Positions 35,130 to 45,811 of a DNA stretch of 64,000 nucleotides are shown here, in pieces. Numbering within the stretch: the stretch's first letter is position 1; every line of letters starts with the position of its first letter. The position numbers were made by a program, and so were the translations under genes. The notes under the pieces are model-generated. The model was given only the letters and a program-made list of their open reading frames with translations. It was not told the origin of the DNA and did not search any database. The stretch is from Dysidea avara (taxonomy: Eukaryota; Porifera; Demospongiae; Dictyoceratida; Dysideidae). Location of the stretch: positions 23,931,977 through 23,995,976 of the forward strand of contig NC_089275.1 in the NCBI RefSeq assembly GCF_963678975.1. Reading direction: 5' to 3'.

Positions 35130-36385
35130 TTGATAGGACAATCATGCTGCAGTTGGTCTTGGATTGTCAGTTAGCTTTATCAAGACCAAGTTCATGGTGG
35201 CTGGACATGATATAACGGAGGAAGATATGCAGCCAATAGTAACATCTGGAGGGAATGTGGAGTGTGTGTCCGAATTTGTATATCTTGGTTCCCAGATGGC
35301 ATCTGATGGGAAGTTGGACACAGAGGTGGAGAAACGTATATCTACTGCATCCAGAGCGTTTGGTGCACTACGCCATGCAGTTTTCCAAGACATAACTCTG
35401 TCAGTTCTCACCAAGAGACTTGTGTATCAGGCATGTATACTCAATGTATTACTGTATGGAGGAGAGTGTTGGACACCATATAATCGACACCTTGTTCGTT
35501 TGAATCGTTTTCACCATCGGTGTATTAGGACTATTCTTGGAATAAGCAGGAAGAAGCAGTGGGAGCAGCATATCACTTCTGAAGTGACCCGTCAGATGTG
35601 GGGTGACCCTGAGACCATCAGTGAGAAACTGATTAAGCGTCGGCTAGAGTGGTTGGGGCATTTAGTGAGAATGGGAGACAGCAGGACCCCCAAAAGAACA
35701 TTATTTGGGTGGTTACCCAAGAAACGACCACCTGGTGGTCCGAGAAAGAGATGGAGAGATGTTGTGAAGGCAGACCTTCAGACAGTAGGACTATTGGATA
35801 CTTGGTACACCTCAGCACTCCACAGAGATCAATGGGACAACCTGTATAATGAAAGAGTAAGCAACAGTCAACTTCTAGCAAGAGCAGCTTTACCAACAGT
35901 GCAGTGTACGGTGTGCAGCAGGACCTTCCGTAGGGAACAGGATAAGGCAAGGCATAAATGTATTGAAGAAAGACTGAAGCCAGTGCATCAACAACAGGGT
36001 GCACTGCAATGTGCTGTTTGTGAAAGATGGTTTAGGAGTAAGGGTGGTCTTGCTGTACATAATTGTAATCCCATCAAGCACAATATATTTGAACATGCAC
36101 CAATTCCAGCAGTGGAGAATAGAATACAATGTTCTATATGTGAAAGATCTTTTAGCCGGTCTAGTGATTTGAAGCGACACAAATGTCTGGCAGAGAGATC
36201 ACTGCCAATTGAACTTCAACATGGAGCTATTCAGTGCTCATTATGTCACCGTTGGTTTCGTAGCAAAGGAGGACTAACTGTACACAAGTGTCGACCAGCT
36301 GAGTAGATATCTTAAGCTTCTTCATACAACCGTATGAAGACCACGTGACCTTTATGGTAGTGGAGAGGAGGAGGAGGAGGAGGAG
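35130..36385 (+). mobile_element. 5'-truncated LINE (non-LTR retrotransposon)
   Basis: The C-terminal part of a reverse-transcriptase ORF with no upstream catalytic domain, followed by a short 3' UTR (accacgtgacctttatggta) and an (agg)n tail at 36365-36385. Same strand as the host gene. 5' truncation is typical of LINE insertions. Confidence 0.85.
35164..36306 (+). CDS. LINE reverse-transcriptase C-terminal fragment with four C2HC fingers
   Basis: The open frame of 380 codons extends slightly upstream of the ATG, so it is a truncated frame rather than a complete gene. The first 200 residues are the post-catalytic part of LINE reverse transcriptase: EFVYLGSQMASDGK, RISTASRAFGALR, LVYQACILNVLLYGGECW, HRCIRTILGI, RRLEWLGHLVRM. 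The YxDD palm is missing. The last 130 residues hold four zinc-finger-like repeats with spacing C-x2-C-x12-H-x-C, alternating two types (FRREQDKARHKC and FRSKGGLAVHNC). They may bind the element RNA or DNA. The ORF ends at TAG. It is free of stops, suggesting a recent insertion. Confidence 0.85.
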   Translation: MSVSFIKTKFMVAGHDITEEDMQPIVTSGGNVECVSEFVYLGSQMASDGKLDTEVEKRISTASRAFGALRHAVFQDITLSVLTKRLVYQACILNVLLYGGECWTPYNRHLVRLNRFHHRCIRTILGISRKKQWEQHITSEVTRQMWGDPETISEKLIKRRLEWLGHLVRMGDSRTPKRTLFGWLPKKRPPGGPRKRWRDVVKADLQTVGLLDTWYTSALHRDQWDNLYNERVSNSQLLARAALPTVQCTVCSRTFRREQDKARHKCIEERLKPVHQQQGALQCAVCERWFRSKGGLAVHNCNPIKHNIFEHAPIPAVENRIQCSICERSFSRSSDLKRHKCLAERSLPIELQHGAIQCSLCHRWFRSKGGLTVHKCRPAE

Positions 36386-36389
36386 TGTG

Positions 36390-36457
<68 letters not shown>

Positions 36458-36530
36458 TGTGTTTATGTGTATGCATGCGTGCTTGCGAGTGTGTGTGCAT
36501 GTGTATGTGCGTGTATGAACAAACATTGTT
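36365..36530. repeat. (AGG)n and (GTGC)n microsatellites
   Basis: An AGG run at 36365-36385 and a pure GTGC run to about 36460, decaying to GT-rich sequence. Likely seeded by the LINE 3' tail. Confidence 0.95.
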
Positions 36531-36550
36531 ATTGATATTCCCTATTTTAG

Positions 36551-36753
36551 GTAATAATGGTATCATCATACAGTTTTGAAGTTTATCTACTAGTGTTAGT
36601 TGTCAATATGGCTCTCAACCAGACATGGATTGCTCTACTAATATTTGTACTCTGTGCATTCCCCAGTATAGCATTCCGCCTGTCACCAGTGATTAGTTCA
36701 GTAGCTGGATTTACTAGTGGCTTCTTTATACCCCGTGAATCCATGCCTCCTTG
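36551..36753 (+). CDS. ABCG membrane domain exon
   Basis: 203 bases after the acceptor ccctattttag, phase 0 to 2, donor CCTTG|gtgagt. It encodes two hydrophobic segments (YLLVLVVNMALNQ, IALLIFVLCAFPSIAF) and the AGFTSGFFIPRESMPPW motif that precedes the last extracellular region in ABCG transporters. Homology is to the C-terminal half of the membrane domain. Confidence 0.75.
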
Positions 36754-37492
36754 GTGAGTTGATAGTGTAGACTCTAGAATGACATGTATGGCTTACACAA
36801 AAACTCTAGTTACATGTGCTTGTTTACATTGGAGTAAAATGTGGCTTCACCATTTCTAAGCTTTAATAGCCTTCTTGCTTGCTTGTAACACTATACCATC
36901 ATGAATTTGTTGAGTCATGGTGAAGATGAGACAAATCCAAATTCCATAGATTGTTGTACTCATGACTTCTGATGTGCTTTTAGTTTATTTTCAATATAGT
37001 TGCTATAGAATTGCATTCAATAATAAAGCTGAAACTTTAACAGATCATTAATTTATCCTTCTAGACATGTAGCTAAGAAACCATAATATGAATTCAAGAA
37101 AAATGCCAACTAGTTGGGTTTTATTCAGCAGATCACATGCAGTATAATATAAATCAAATCCTTATTACCTGTAGGGTGACTGAAGTGCCACTCTCTGGTA
37201 TATTCATTAAGGTAGCTCAATCTGAAGGTTATCATGATTATTTTAGAATTAATGACAGCTTGTGCATTATTTCACAATATTAAGAAACATTGATATCAAA
37301 CTTACAAACACATATGTAACTATGCCAAAAATATTGCTGAGTATACATAAAATGTGTGAAAATTTGGTACAGGTAGCTTCAACCATTGGTAAGCTACAAT
37401 ACACCAAATATTTGAAACTGGGTCACATATATGTGCACTATTTGTATACATTCTTAACTTATTTAGTTCTGTTCATACCTATCTGTACACAG

Positions 37493-37673
37493 GTATCGTT
37501 GGTTGTTCTTTGTTAATCCTAACTACTATGGTTTCTCCTCAACTTCTTATCTACTGTTAAAGGAGTTTGACTCAAACTGTGATGGAAATGAGCTGGAGTG
37601 TTATGTCTCCACTGGGGACTACACCTTGACACGGTTCAATTTCAATGAAACCAACCCCGCTCTGCATGTAACA
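37493..37673 (+). CDS. ABCG membrane domain exon, extracellular loop
   Basis: Phase 2 to 0, acceptor tctgtacacag, donor ACA|gtgagt. Starts YRWFFVNPNYYGFSSTSYLL, the NP-x-Y block universal in ABCG proteins, then a loop with three cysteines (around SNCDGNELECYVS) and an N-glycosylation sequon (NET). The tryptophan codon spans the previous intron, matching family sequence. Confidence 0.8.
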
Positions 37674-37829
37674 GTGAGTGTTCAGTAAACTAAAGACTTG
37701 CATATAGTCTGTACTGTAACTGTTTAGGAAACTACACATATCAGCACTTTTGAATTTCGCAGATGGTCCAAGCTATTGTAAATTGAAGTGTAGTAGGCAT
37801 GTGTGATTTTTTGCCGTTAAACTTTGTAG

Positions 37830-38245
37830 ATGCATTAGTTTATCAATCATTCCCATGTAGGCGTGACAAAAAAATCTGTCTTTTCTGATGCAAATTATCA
37901 TCCACAACTCTGTGACCATTAAAACAATCCATGAATTCACCTCTAAATGTATGCCAAATTTTACAGCAGTTGAGGTACAAATTTGTGTTTATACTGGTTT
38001 TGTAGAGTATGCAAAAATGAAGAAAAACTTACTGAAGCCCCTGCAAAAAATGTAAAAATGAAGAAATTAAGCCTATCTGTGTATAAGATGATTTTGCTTA
38101 GATTTGGTGTGTGGGGTACCAAAAGTGGAGGGCAATTACAAAAATTGTGTAATTTTGAGAAGGAATCATGGAGCCTATGCACAACATGGTATGGTGTGCC
38201 AGCTTTCTTGGCTGCACTACTCACTACCAGGTGTATTGATTTTTA
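37830..38245 (+). repeat. Diverged copy of the family C tail
   Basis: Begins cccatgtaggcgtgacaaaa and ends at cttggctgcactactcactacc, with the same order of blocks as 26390-26850 but many substitutions. An open frame inside (37983-38246) is fortuitous. Confidence 0.6.
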
Positions 38246-39004
38246 AAAATGAAAAAAGCAATGTTCAAATTTTTATGTAACTTTGCCAGTGGATCGAAGT
38301 GCAGTATATAGTAAGCTCACAAACACAGCAGCTTGTAGCAGTTGTGCACTTACAGTCTTATGCCTGATAACAGTAATAGTCAAGATGCAGATTATTGCTC
38401 TTGCTCCAACTTCCTCAACAAGCATTAGTGCAGTCACTGTAAATTTCAGTAATTTCCTGATGACTTAGCTGCTGAGTTTTAGTATCTGTCTGCAGTTGAA
38501 GTACAAAAAATCAAGTGAACTTGGAATAGTGTAGAAATACATTCATTGAGAGTGGTTGCATGTTGAACTAATTTTTATAAGTACCCACATGAGAATCCAT
38601 ATAACACAGGAATTGAACAGCCCACATTTGTCACCCTTGACACATTGTATCACATCTTTGTAGTTGTTTGCGTTTAATGTTATTTTTATTAAAGTCATGT
38701 TAGGTTGAATGCGGAGACAATTCCAGATCCCAAGTTGTGTGGTTCATTTAGGTGCTTGCCTAGAATGTCAGTTGTCCTGGTGTAGAATTTTCTGCTAACA
38801 GTTTTGTTGCCAAGATTCTGACTATATAGGCTTTGATCCTTTGTACATGTCCCTAGTATACACATTTACATGTAATATGTATATCTTATAAAGTGTACTA
38901 TAAATTCATGAGTTTGTATAATTAATGTGCGTTTGTAGTAGATAAAGTATGTTTTATAGCTGTAAATGTACTACTGTAGTAGATGTTGTATAATTTGTCA
39001 TCAG

Positions 39005-39114
39005 ATTTTGCTGTTGATGACAGTTGGTTACCTCATACTAGCAGTGATAGCAATGTGGATCAGACATGCCGACTTTGGTCCTACACTTCGGCGACTTCAG
39101 GCTATATTCTTTAA
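39005..39114 (+). CDS. ABCG last transmembrane helix exon
   Basis: 110 bases after ttgtcatcag, phase 0 to 2, donor TTTAA|gtaaga. Encodes a single membrane helix (ILLLMTVGYLILAVIAMWI) followed by a basic segment (RRLQAIFF). Position and phase fit the final ABCG helix. Confidence 0.65.
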
Positions 39115-39362
39115 GTAAGATATCGCCATGTCAGTAATATATGTTTGAGTTGGTCACTATAATGAGTTTGTATAGAAATGGTGTCCACTAAGTTACTCCC
39201 TGCTATACAAGTTTTCAACCTCCTTGTAGGTCCCGAAAATACAAAGCAAACTTGCTGAGTAATGTGTAAATTAATATGTTAAATAATGCTGTGTCAATTT
39301 TAATTGCACATTAATTAAAAAAGACAGAAGATAAATACATTGATGCTGTTGCCTCTATCCAG

Positions 39363-40977
39363 GTCTTACAGTAGAATATCTAGTTTTGACCAGTGGTTGA
39401 AACTTGAATCTCCAACAGAAACAGAAAATGAGAGTGAACAGACGGGGTCTGACATTCAAATGACAGAAATTGGTAGTGCAACTAATAGCGATCAAGATGA
39501 ATATTGCAGTGACATTGATGAAGATGATGAAATATACTTTGATGATATGGAACTAGAAAACACAGCTCCTCTTGTAGCACAAGGTCAACAATTTAATGGT
39601 GGCAATAAGACAAATATCTCAACTAGCATCATTTTCTCCAAACAACAACATAGTAAGCTATCTTTGCCTACTGTTGAAGAAGAAGAACCATATCCTACCA
39701 CTACATAAAATAATGGCTCAGACTTGCAACTTGAGAAGTTACAAGACTACTCTATTGGATCCCAAGGTAGACAAGACACCAATCATGAGTTATTCAAGAA
39801 ACAAGCCAGCTCATTCAGTTTACCAGAAATAGGGAATTCTTCTAATCTTGAACTACTTGTGAGAAGAAAACCATCTACAGATAGAACTGAAGCTGGAAGC
39901 AAAACACATCATAAACTACAAAGAGGAAGTACAAGACAGCGATTTTCTCGAAAACCTAAAGATTTGCATCTTCAACATCGTACATCACGTTTCCAGAGTA
40001 AGTTTCTCAATGATGATGAATTTCATGTAATCTGGAAACCTGACACACCAAATGTCACAACTGCAAGACTGAGTGATTCAATGCAAAAGAATCTTAGTAC
40101 TTGTACTACAGTGCCAAAAATTGATCCTAGTTTACCTAAGTCAACTTCTTGGAGCCAACAATGTGAAACTGTTTCTCCAGCAGCTATTAGCACTACATCC
40201 ACACCAAGTACACCAGCAGATTTGCGCTTTAGACAAAAACAATTATTAGAATGTGTCAATGTAGCTCGTGAAGTGTCTAAAGATCAGAACATTAAACTGG
40301 TACAGCCAGAAGTTTCTCAAAATGTCAAGCAACGTGCTCTCCGACTTGCTTCAAGATATGTTTCTTTCCGAATTAGTAAGAAACCTCAAAATATGGCTGA
40401 TGTAATATTGCAAGCCCAAAAACAATCACTTCTTGCCAACTCTGATCAACCACTAAGTCCATAACAAAAGTGGCAAAGGGCTGTTTTATTATCAGCCAAC
40501 AAAACAAAAGTAATGAAAAATCCATCAGAAACTTCATTAAGTAGTAGTTATTCAGAAATACAGCCCATCAGTATCCATACAATTGGTCAAAGAATGAGCA
40601 GGATGAGCAAAACCCCATATCACAGTGAATTTCCAATGTAACAGTCAGATTATACTTTGTCATCAAAGTCAAAGGATTCTTCAAGCAGAAAGAAAAGTGC
40701 ACTAAAAACTTGTGCTAGTTGCGCATTAATGAACACTAAACCCCTACTAGAAGATGCTACTGAACTGGAAAATGATTGTTTTGAAACAACAGCTAAATTT
40801 TCCACTGCAGCTAATTCATCTGTTGAGAATAAGAATTCCACCAATACACTGGAAGTAACAGATGGCTCTTCTGCAGCATCACCTGATGATAATGATTGTA
40901 AGGATGTATCAGAAGCTGATAAAAAATTTGCTGCAGTACATAAACCAGCACTGGCTACAGCAAGAGTATTTCAATGA
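39363..40977 (+). pseudogene. Long C-terminal tail exon with three in-frame TAA codons
   Basis: After the acceptor ctctatccag the phase-2 frame continues SYSRISSFDQWLKLES, an acidic stretch (SDIDEDDEIYFDDME), then TAA at 39706-39708. The same frame is open to TAA at 40462-40464, again to TAA at 40639-40641, and finally ends at TGA 40975-40977: about 537 codons interrupted only by three TAAs. The composition is Ser/Thr/Lys-rich, low in hydrophobics, probably disordered. ABCG proteins normally end just after the last helix, so either the tail is a lineage-specific extension damaged by nonsense changes, or the protein ends at 39708 and the rest is decaying. No domain recognised. Confidence 0.5.
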
Positions 40978-41046
40978 CTGGCTTTGTGACTAAAGTGGTC
41001 AAACATATTATTGAGCTGCTCAATACTATAGCTATAATTTTTAATG

Positions 41047-41062
41047 TGTGTGTGTGTGTGTG
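41047..41062. repeat. (TG)n microsatellite
   Basis: Eight TG repeats just beyond the tail exon. Confidence 0.85.
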
Positions 41063-42405
41063 TACGTGTGTTCATAAAATTTCATGATATAGTTAAATGA
41101 AATAATAAATAGCTAATCAAATAAACTGACAATAGAAACCTCTAAGTGTTACTAACAAGTGTTTATTTTGGGAGTAGCTAATCAAAATTGTTGACATGAA
41201 GCCTTTTAAGTACATCAACTAGAGTGGTCAATTATTATGGTCGGACACAGTTGGATAGATGTGCACTACAAGGTGGTCTCTATATGTGATTAGTAGGCAA
41301 TTGCTAATTGGAGTACAAAATGCTGGTACGTAATGAGTAGAATTATTCCCTGCACTCAAAAGTGTGCAATAAGTTACCTACAAATTGACTTAATTATTAT
41401 ACTGAGTAATGTTGTAGCTATACCTGTTAGTAGTAAACATGTATGAATTAGCATAAACTTTTTGAAATGCCTGAGCTAGCTAATATCCCACACACTATAT
41501 ATAGTTACATTAATGGAGAAGAAGCTTAAGGTAGAGGAACAAACACTAATACTTAAATCATTGCCTTGATAACTGAAGCTAAGTGAGTACCATCCACTGG
41601 GACAACCATCTCTTGCAGTGACATTGATGTTGACAAGTTTCCTCTGCATCCTAAGCAAACAATTGTTTCACATACAATACCTCCATTACTGGTCATCAAT
41701 TCGAATTGAAAGTACCCCAACTTGTCACCAGTTTCAAGATAATAGATGTAGATGATCTCACAAGGTAATACATTATGGTCAATAATTATTCACCACACAC
41801 AAATGCATCTGTGATGTTACATAAGAGCATTGTTAGATATCTGACACTTGAGGATGCATTCTTAGTGTTAAATTTCTGATTCTCTTTTTCAGTATCCTTG
41901 CAGGTACTGGTACTGAGTTCTGGATTAAGGAGGTAATCCGGATTATAATATATCTACAACAGTACTAAAGCAACTCTTTATGACTTAGTTTAGCTTTCTA
42001 ACTGCAAAGATAGAGACCTATACATCATGTATATAATAGTGCTAGAATTTATTTTTACTACAAAATGGCTATTGACAAATTTTTGCAACATCTAAAATGA
42101 TTCAATTACCGCAACACAAAATGATGGAATTCAGACAAGTAAGGGCCTATGACTCAAAGAAACATAGCTATATAGTAATATAGCTATGTATAATTAAAAC
42201 CCATATTCAAGTGGATCAACATGTGGTACATTGTGCAAAAGGATAATGTACAGTATAATACTGGTAATTAATTTAAGATTAATACAACACATTTACATTA
42301 CATAAAATATATACAACTTTTACATGCCTGATATATAACTTTGTGTTTAATTGTTATACTTTATCTGCTTATATGTATGTTGCAAAGGCTTTATTTCATA
42401 AAACT
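41063..42405. other. Intergenic, no gene seen
   Basis: Between the convergent tail exon and the GPCR 3' end. AT-rich, no supported features. Confidence 0.5.
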
Positions 42406-43386
42406 CTAGCTACAGTACATGCACAATAGCCTTTTTGATACCCTGATCATTGGTCCACGGACTTGTTTGAAATACAAGCCATACACAAATGGGTCAAGAA
42501 GAAATGTCGTATAAGTGACATTGGGAATAATGATGTAGTCCATAATGTTGTGATAAGCTGTGGAGTTTATCAGTACTTCTCCTGGAATATACAATGTCAG
42601 GAAGAGCACACCAATAGAATAATTCCCAAATAAAATAACCAGTAATGTCTTAATAGGTTTAATGTGGTGCTTGAGTTTGTGCTGCTTTCGTTTTAAAGCT
42701 TCAACTTGACTGGTAGAACCTGATAATCTGGTTTCCTTTTGGATTTGTTTGTTAACTTGATAAGTTTTAATGGCTAAGTAGACATTGAGGGACATTGTTA
42801 TAATTGTTTCCATAAAGACTGGTGTTGCATAAGTTGTTATAGTTTCAACGAAAGCATTGCCATAAGTGCAGGTACCATACTCAGACACTTCAACATAATT
42901 ATCACTGTTAAAAAGCAGATGAGCTGTAAGTGCCATTGATAAAGGCCATAAAATGACACATATGCTTAGAGTGACAGAGGTTGTCATAATTCTTTTGTGT
43001 TTGAAAGGAAATCTGATAGCAATTACTTTGTCAACTGATATCATCAATATTGTAAAATGAAGCACAACTATCGGATGAAAGAGAAAATAGTACACATTAC
43101 AACTGATAAAATCTCCTGCCCCAATAGCATAGCCAATAGTCATAATAGCAGACATCACATAAAACAGCACTGCTAATATCATATCAGTTATCATCAAATT
43201 AGCCACAAAGATGTTATGAGGCCTGTGTAACCTTCTTGTAGTATTGATGGTGACTAAGACCAAACTAGCCATTAGAAAAACGATCAGTGTAGCCATCACC
43301 TTGAATCCCAAGGACAGGTAGGTAGAATACTCTGGAAGATTGTCTACATCTTGTGATAGAAACAGTCCTGAATGTTTTGCTAGCAA
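42406..43386 (-). CDS. Class A (rhodopsin-like) GPCR, intronless
   Basis: 326 codons from ATG to TAG. Seven hydrophobic helices are clear: about residues 28-50, 57-86, 96-120, 137-160, 187-208, 243-267 and 284-306. Family landmarks are LMITDMIL in helix 2, a cysteine before helix 3 (SCNVYYF) with a partner in the second loop (GTCTYG), DKV in place of the DRY motif at the end of helix 3, ILWPL in helix 4, and DPFVY (variant of NPxxY) in helix 7. It has a short N terminus without a signal peptide and a Cys-rich C-tail (LLCMYC) that may be lipidated. The ligand is unknown. It resembles the divergent rhodopsin-like receptors of early metazoans. Confidence 0.85.
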   Translation of the reverse strand: MLAKHSGLFLSQDVDNLPEYSTYLSLGFKVMATLIVFLMASLVLVTINTTRRLHRPHNIFVANLMITDMILAVLFYVMSAIMTIGYAIGAGDFISCNVYYFLFHPIVVLHFTILMISVDKVIAIRFPFKHKRIMTTSVTLSICVILWPLSMALTAHLLFNSDNYVEVSEYGTCTYGNAFVETITTYATPVFMETIITMSLNVYLAIKTYQVNKQIQKETRLSGSTSQVEALKRKQHKLKHHIKPIKTLLVILFGNYSIGVLFLTLYIPGEVLINSTAYHNIMDYIIIPNVTYTTFLLDPFVYGLYFKQVRGPMIRVSKRLLCMYCS

Positions 43387-43475
43387 GTTCCTGATTGATG
43401 TTCATATATAAAATGGTGGTGGTTAGTGTATTCAGTGAAACACAACAGGTATTGTTTGTCACAGTAAAATGCATA

Positions 43476-43681
43476 CCGTATAGGGCAAGAAATTTTCATG
43501 GTATTAAATTTTCGTGGATTGCTAAAATATATGTAATTTTCATGGAATAAATTTCCATGGTTTAAACATCAATCTCCATACATGCAACTAGTACAGGAGC
43601 TAATGTTTAATTTCGCAGATAAGACACCTGCAAAATCCATGAAAATTTGTATCCCACAAAATTTTCTTACCCTACGGTAAT
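43476..43681. mobile_element. MITE upstream of the GPCR
   Basis: About 206 bases with inverted ends accgtatagggcaagaaat and attttcttaccctacggt. Internal repeats of ttttcatgga / tccatgaaaa. TA dinucleotides flank the ends, suggesting a mariner-type element. Confidence 0.7.
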
Positions 43682-43714
43682 AAGATCTTTATATGTATAG
43701 ATTGTTAATTGAAT

Positions 43715-43805
43715 CAAATATGAACCTTGGTTAGAGATTGCCTTGTCTACAACTTGTGAAAGAAATAGTGCTGAATCTTTCTCTGAGAAATATCCAGTTG
43801 ATACT
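43715..43805 (-). pseudogene. Relic of a duplicated GPCR 5' end
   Basis: The stretch from gattgccttgtctacaactt to ccagttgatactcat is similar to the GPCR start region 43340-43405 (gattgtctacatcttgtgat, tgttcatat). Only the N-terminal codons and 5' flank are recognisable. It indicates a former tandem copy. Confidence 0.5.
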
Positions 43806-45774
43806 CATAACCAGATGCTGTGGATTGCATCTGTTGTAGCTTCAAATTCACCCACTCCACAACCAACGTACACTGTTCTAAATGTTAAATAGTACCAAAG
43901 TGTTGGAAATTCTGTAAGTAATTTATTATTCCTTATAGTGTTTTTATAAGTGCTTGATTGTAGAGAACAGGTGGAGTTGCTGCAGTTGTTTCCCATTTAT
44001 TAGCCATTGTTGCTATGTATGTTGGCTATCAGTTTCATTTTGTAAATGAAAAGTTGTAGATGTGACACGTATTTTTTTCCCTTTGTGTGAATTCCCATTG
44101 CTAGCTAGCTACATGTACAAGTGTATAATATATATATAAATTTTAGAAATAATTTCATTTTAAGATCATTTCAATTACCATACTATTAACACTAAGCTAA
44201 AATCTTGACTGCCATACTAATATTAAACACTTTTGTACCCAACTAGCTCGCATACCCCTGCAGGCTGCTCTTTTCCTTTTGCATGTAATTCCCACAAGAA
44301 AGTCTGCACTTCAGTTTTTAAAGCTATGTACCAGTGTACTGTGCTGAGCTATTTTATAATGGAAGCTGGCCATGTACATCAGCTTGAAATGGTGTAACAT
44401 TAAGCTGACCGTTTTATTACAAACAATGCAAGGGTTACTGCATGCAATGTTAAGTTAGTTAATCTCCCATCTTTATCACAAGGAAGAGATAACATGGAAC
44501 TTGTAACCTTTTATAAAATTGTCAACTAACTATTTCAGATATCCAACAACGAATTAATCCCTCCATCCATACCACAACTAAAGGCCATGCATCCTTACCG
44601 CTCGCTATATGAGACCCTATAAAAAATTGACTAATCAGCAATAAAGTTATTGAAGTAATGGAAAAACAACAACCTACCTCCTGATGAATGCAGCAGGAAC
44701 AATACATTTAGACAGTTGATAAACGTTATAATCATCCCATCTACGTATATTGTAATTTTCCTGTTCCTTATACTCCCTGCATGGTGGAGGGAAAGCTTGT
44801 ATTCAATGTTTATGCAGCCCACTATGCAGACTTCAAAACAGGTTCACAGATAACTATTATGGAGTTTAACAATTCCTCTCCCACAATCTTCGTGTAAGAT
44901 AATACCTCCTATTCTTTGCATGGATTGCTGATGTAGTTAAACAGAAAGTTCAGTAACTATACTTAGCTATTATAGAATTGGTTTGAACTTCAAGCATATC
45001 AATATTATACAGGACAGTGTGGCTTTACTTCTTATGTAAATACATATGCATTAGATTGGCAACTCATCCATAGATTTTTTCCTGATTCTACCATGCAGAA
45101 TTATAGAGATCGTAAGTGTAGCTCTCAATATATGTAGATGTGTAGTATAGCTATTTCTATCATATAATTCCTTGTATTTTATTATAAAAGCTACTTGCTG
45201 CTTGCTGTTTGCTGTTACTGCTGCAGTTTGCTGCTGCTCAGTCGAGGCTCTGAAAGATAAATATCACTAGAACATTGTAGCTACCATGGAGGACTGTTCT
45301 GCCTTTTGGTTGTGGAGACTTTTGGAATTATGGACTCAACTTGCTGTCAGTGTAGAAATGCTACATGCAAGATATACTAGGATTTCCTAGGAAGGTGCTT
45401 GATTTTGTTGTTTCTGAAGATTTTCACACAGATTTATCTGTAAGATAAAGCAAACAAGTGCTAATTTGTTATTGGAATGTTTGCAGCAGCTGCTATCAGC
45501 ACAATTTTAACATATGTAAATATCCAAAAAGTGGTCACGTGACCAAAAATCCCTTCATATAAGATTTACACTATAAAATAAGATGATGCTCAGTCTTTTT
45601 TATTGTTTCTGATGATTTTCATACAGGCTTACCTTTAGATAACACAAATACGAGCACAAATAAGTGCTAATATATCATTAAATTGTTCAATATCAGTGCA
45701 GTTTTAACTGTACACAAGGTAAAGGAAAAATTAGAAATTTTAAGTTCGATTAGGGATCAAATTTAAAGTTCGAT
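43806..45774. other. Intergenic, no gene seen
   Basis: No supported gene. A CTGCT-rich patch lies at 45195-45235. A family A end motif (aagttcgattagggatcaa) lies at 45742-45760. Confidence 0.45.
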
Positions 45775-45811
45775 CCAGTGTCAGGTCGTATTCTTTACGA
45801 CCTGACACTGG
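45775..45811. repeat. Perfect 16-bp hairpin
   Basis: ccagtgtcaggtcgta and tacgacctgacactgg flank the 5-base loop ttctt. It sits where a family A-like end (aagttcgat) meets CG-rich unique sequence. Confidence 0.9.

Larger units (their letters stand above)
34284..36550 (+). other. Interval lacking the expected ABCG exons
   Basis: By eye in all plus-strand frames I find no signature motif, Walker B aspartates, H-loop or membrane helices 1-3. The interval holds unique AT-rich DNA (34284-35130), a LINE fragment (about 35130-36385) and microsatellites. Confidence 0.6.

Noticed and set aside
36312..36569. His/Arg/Thr-rich frames on both strands
   Set aside because: Pure translation of the GTGC and AGG microsatellites.
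37983..38246. 87-codon plus-strand ORF and its antisense
   Set aside because: Lies in a diverged family C tail and has no supported splice signals.
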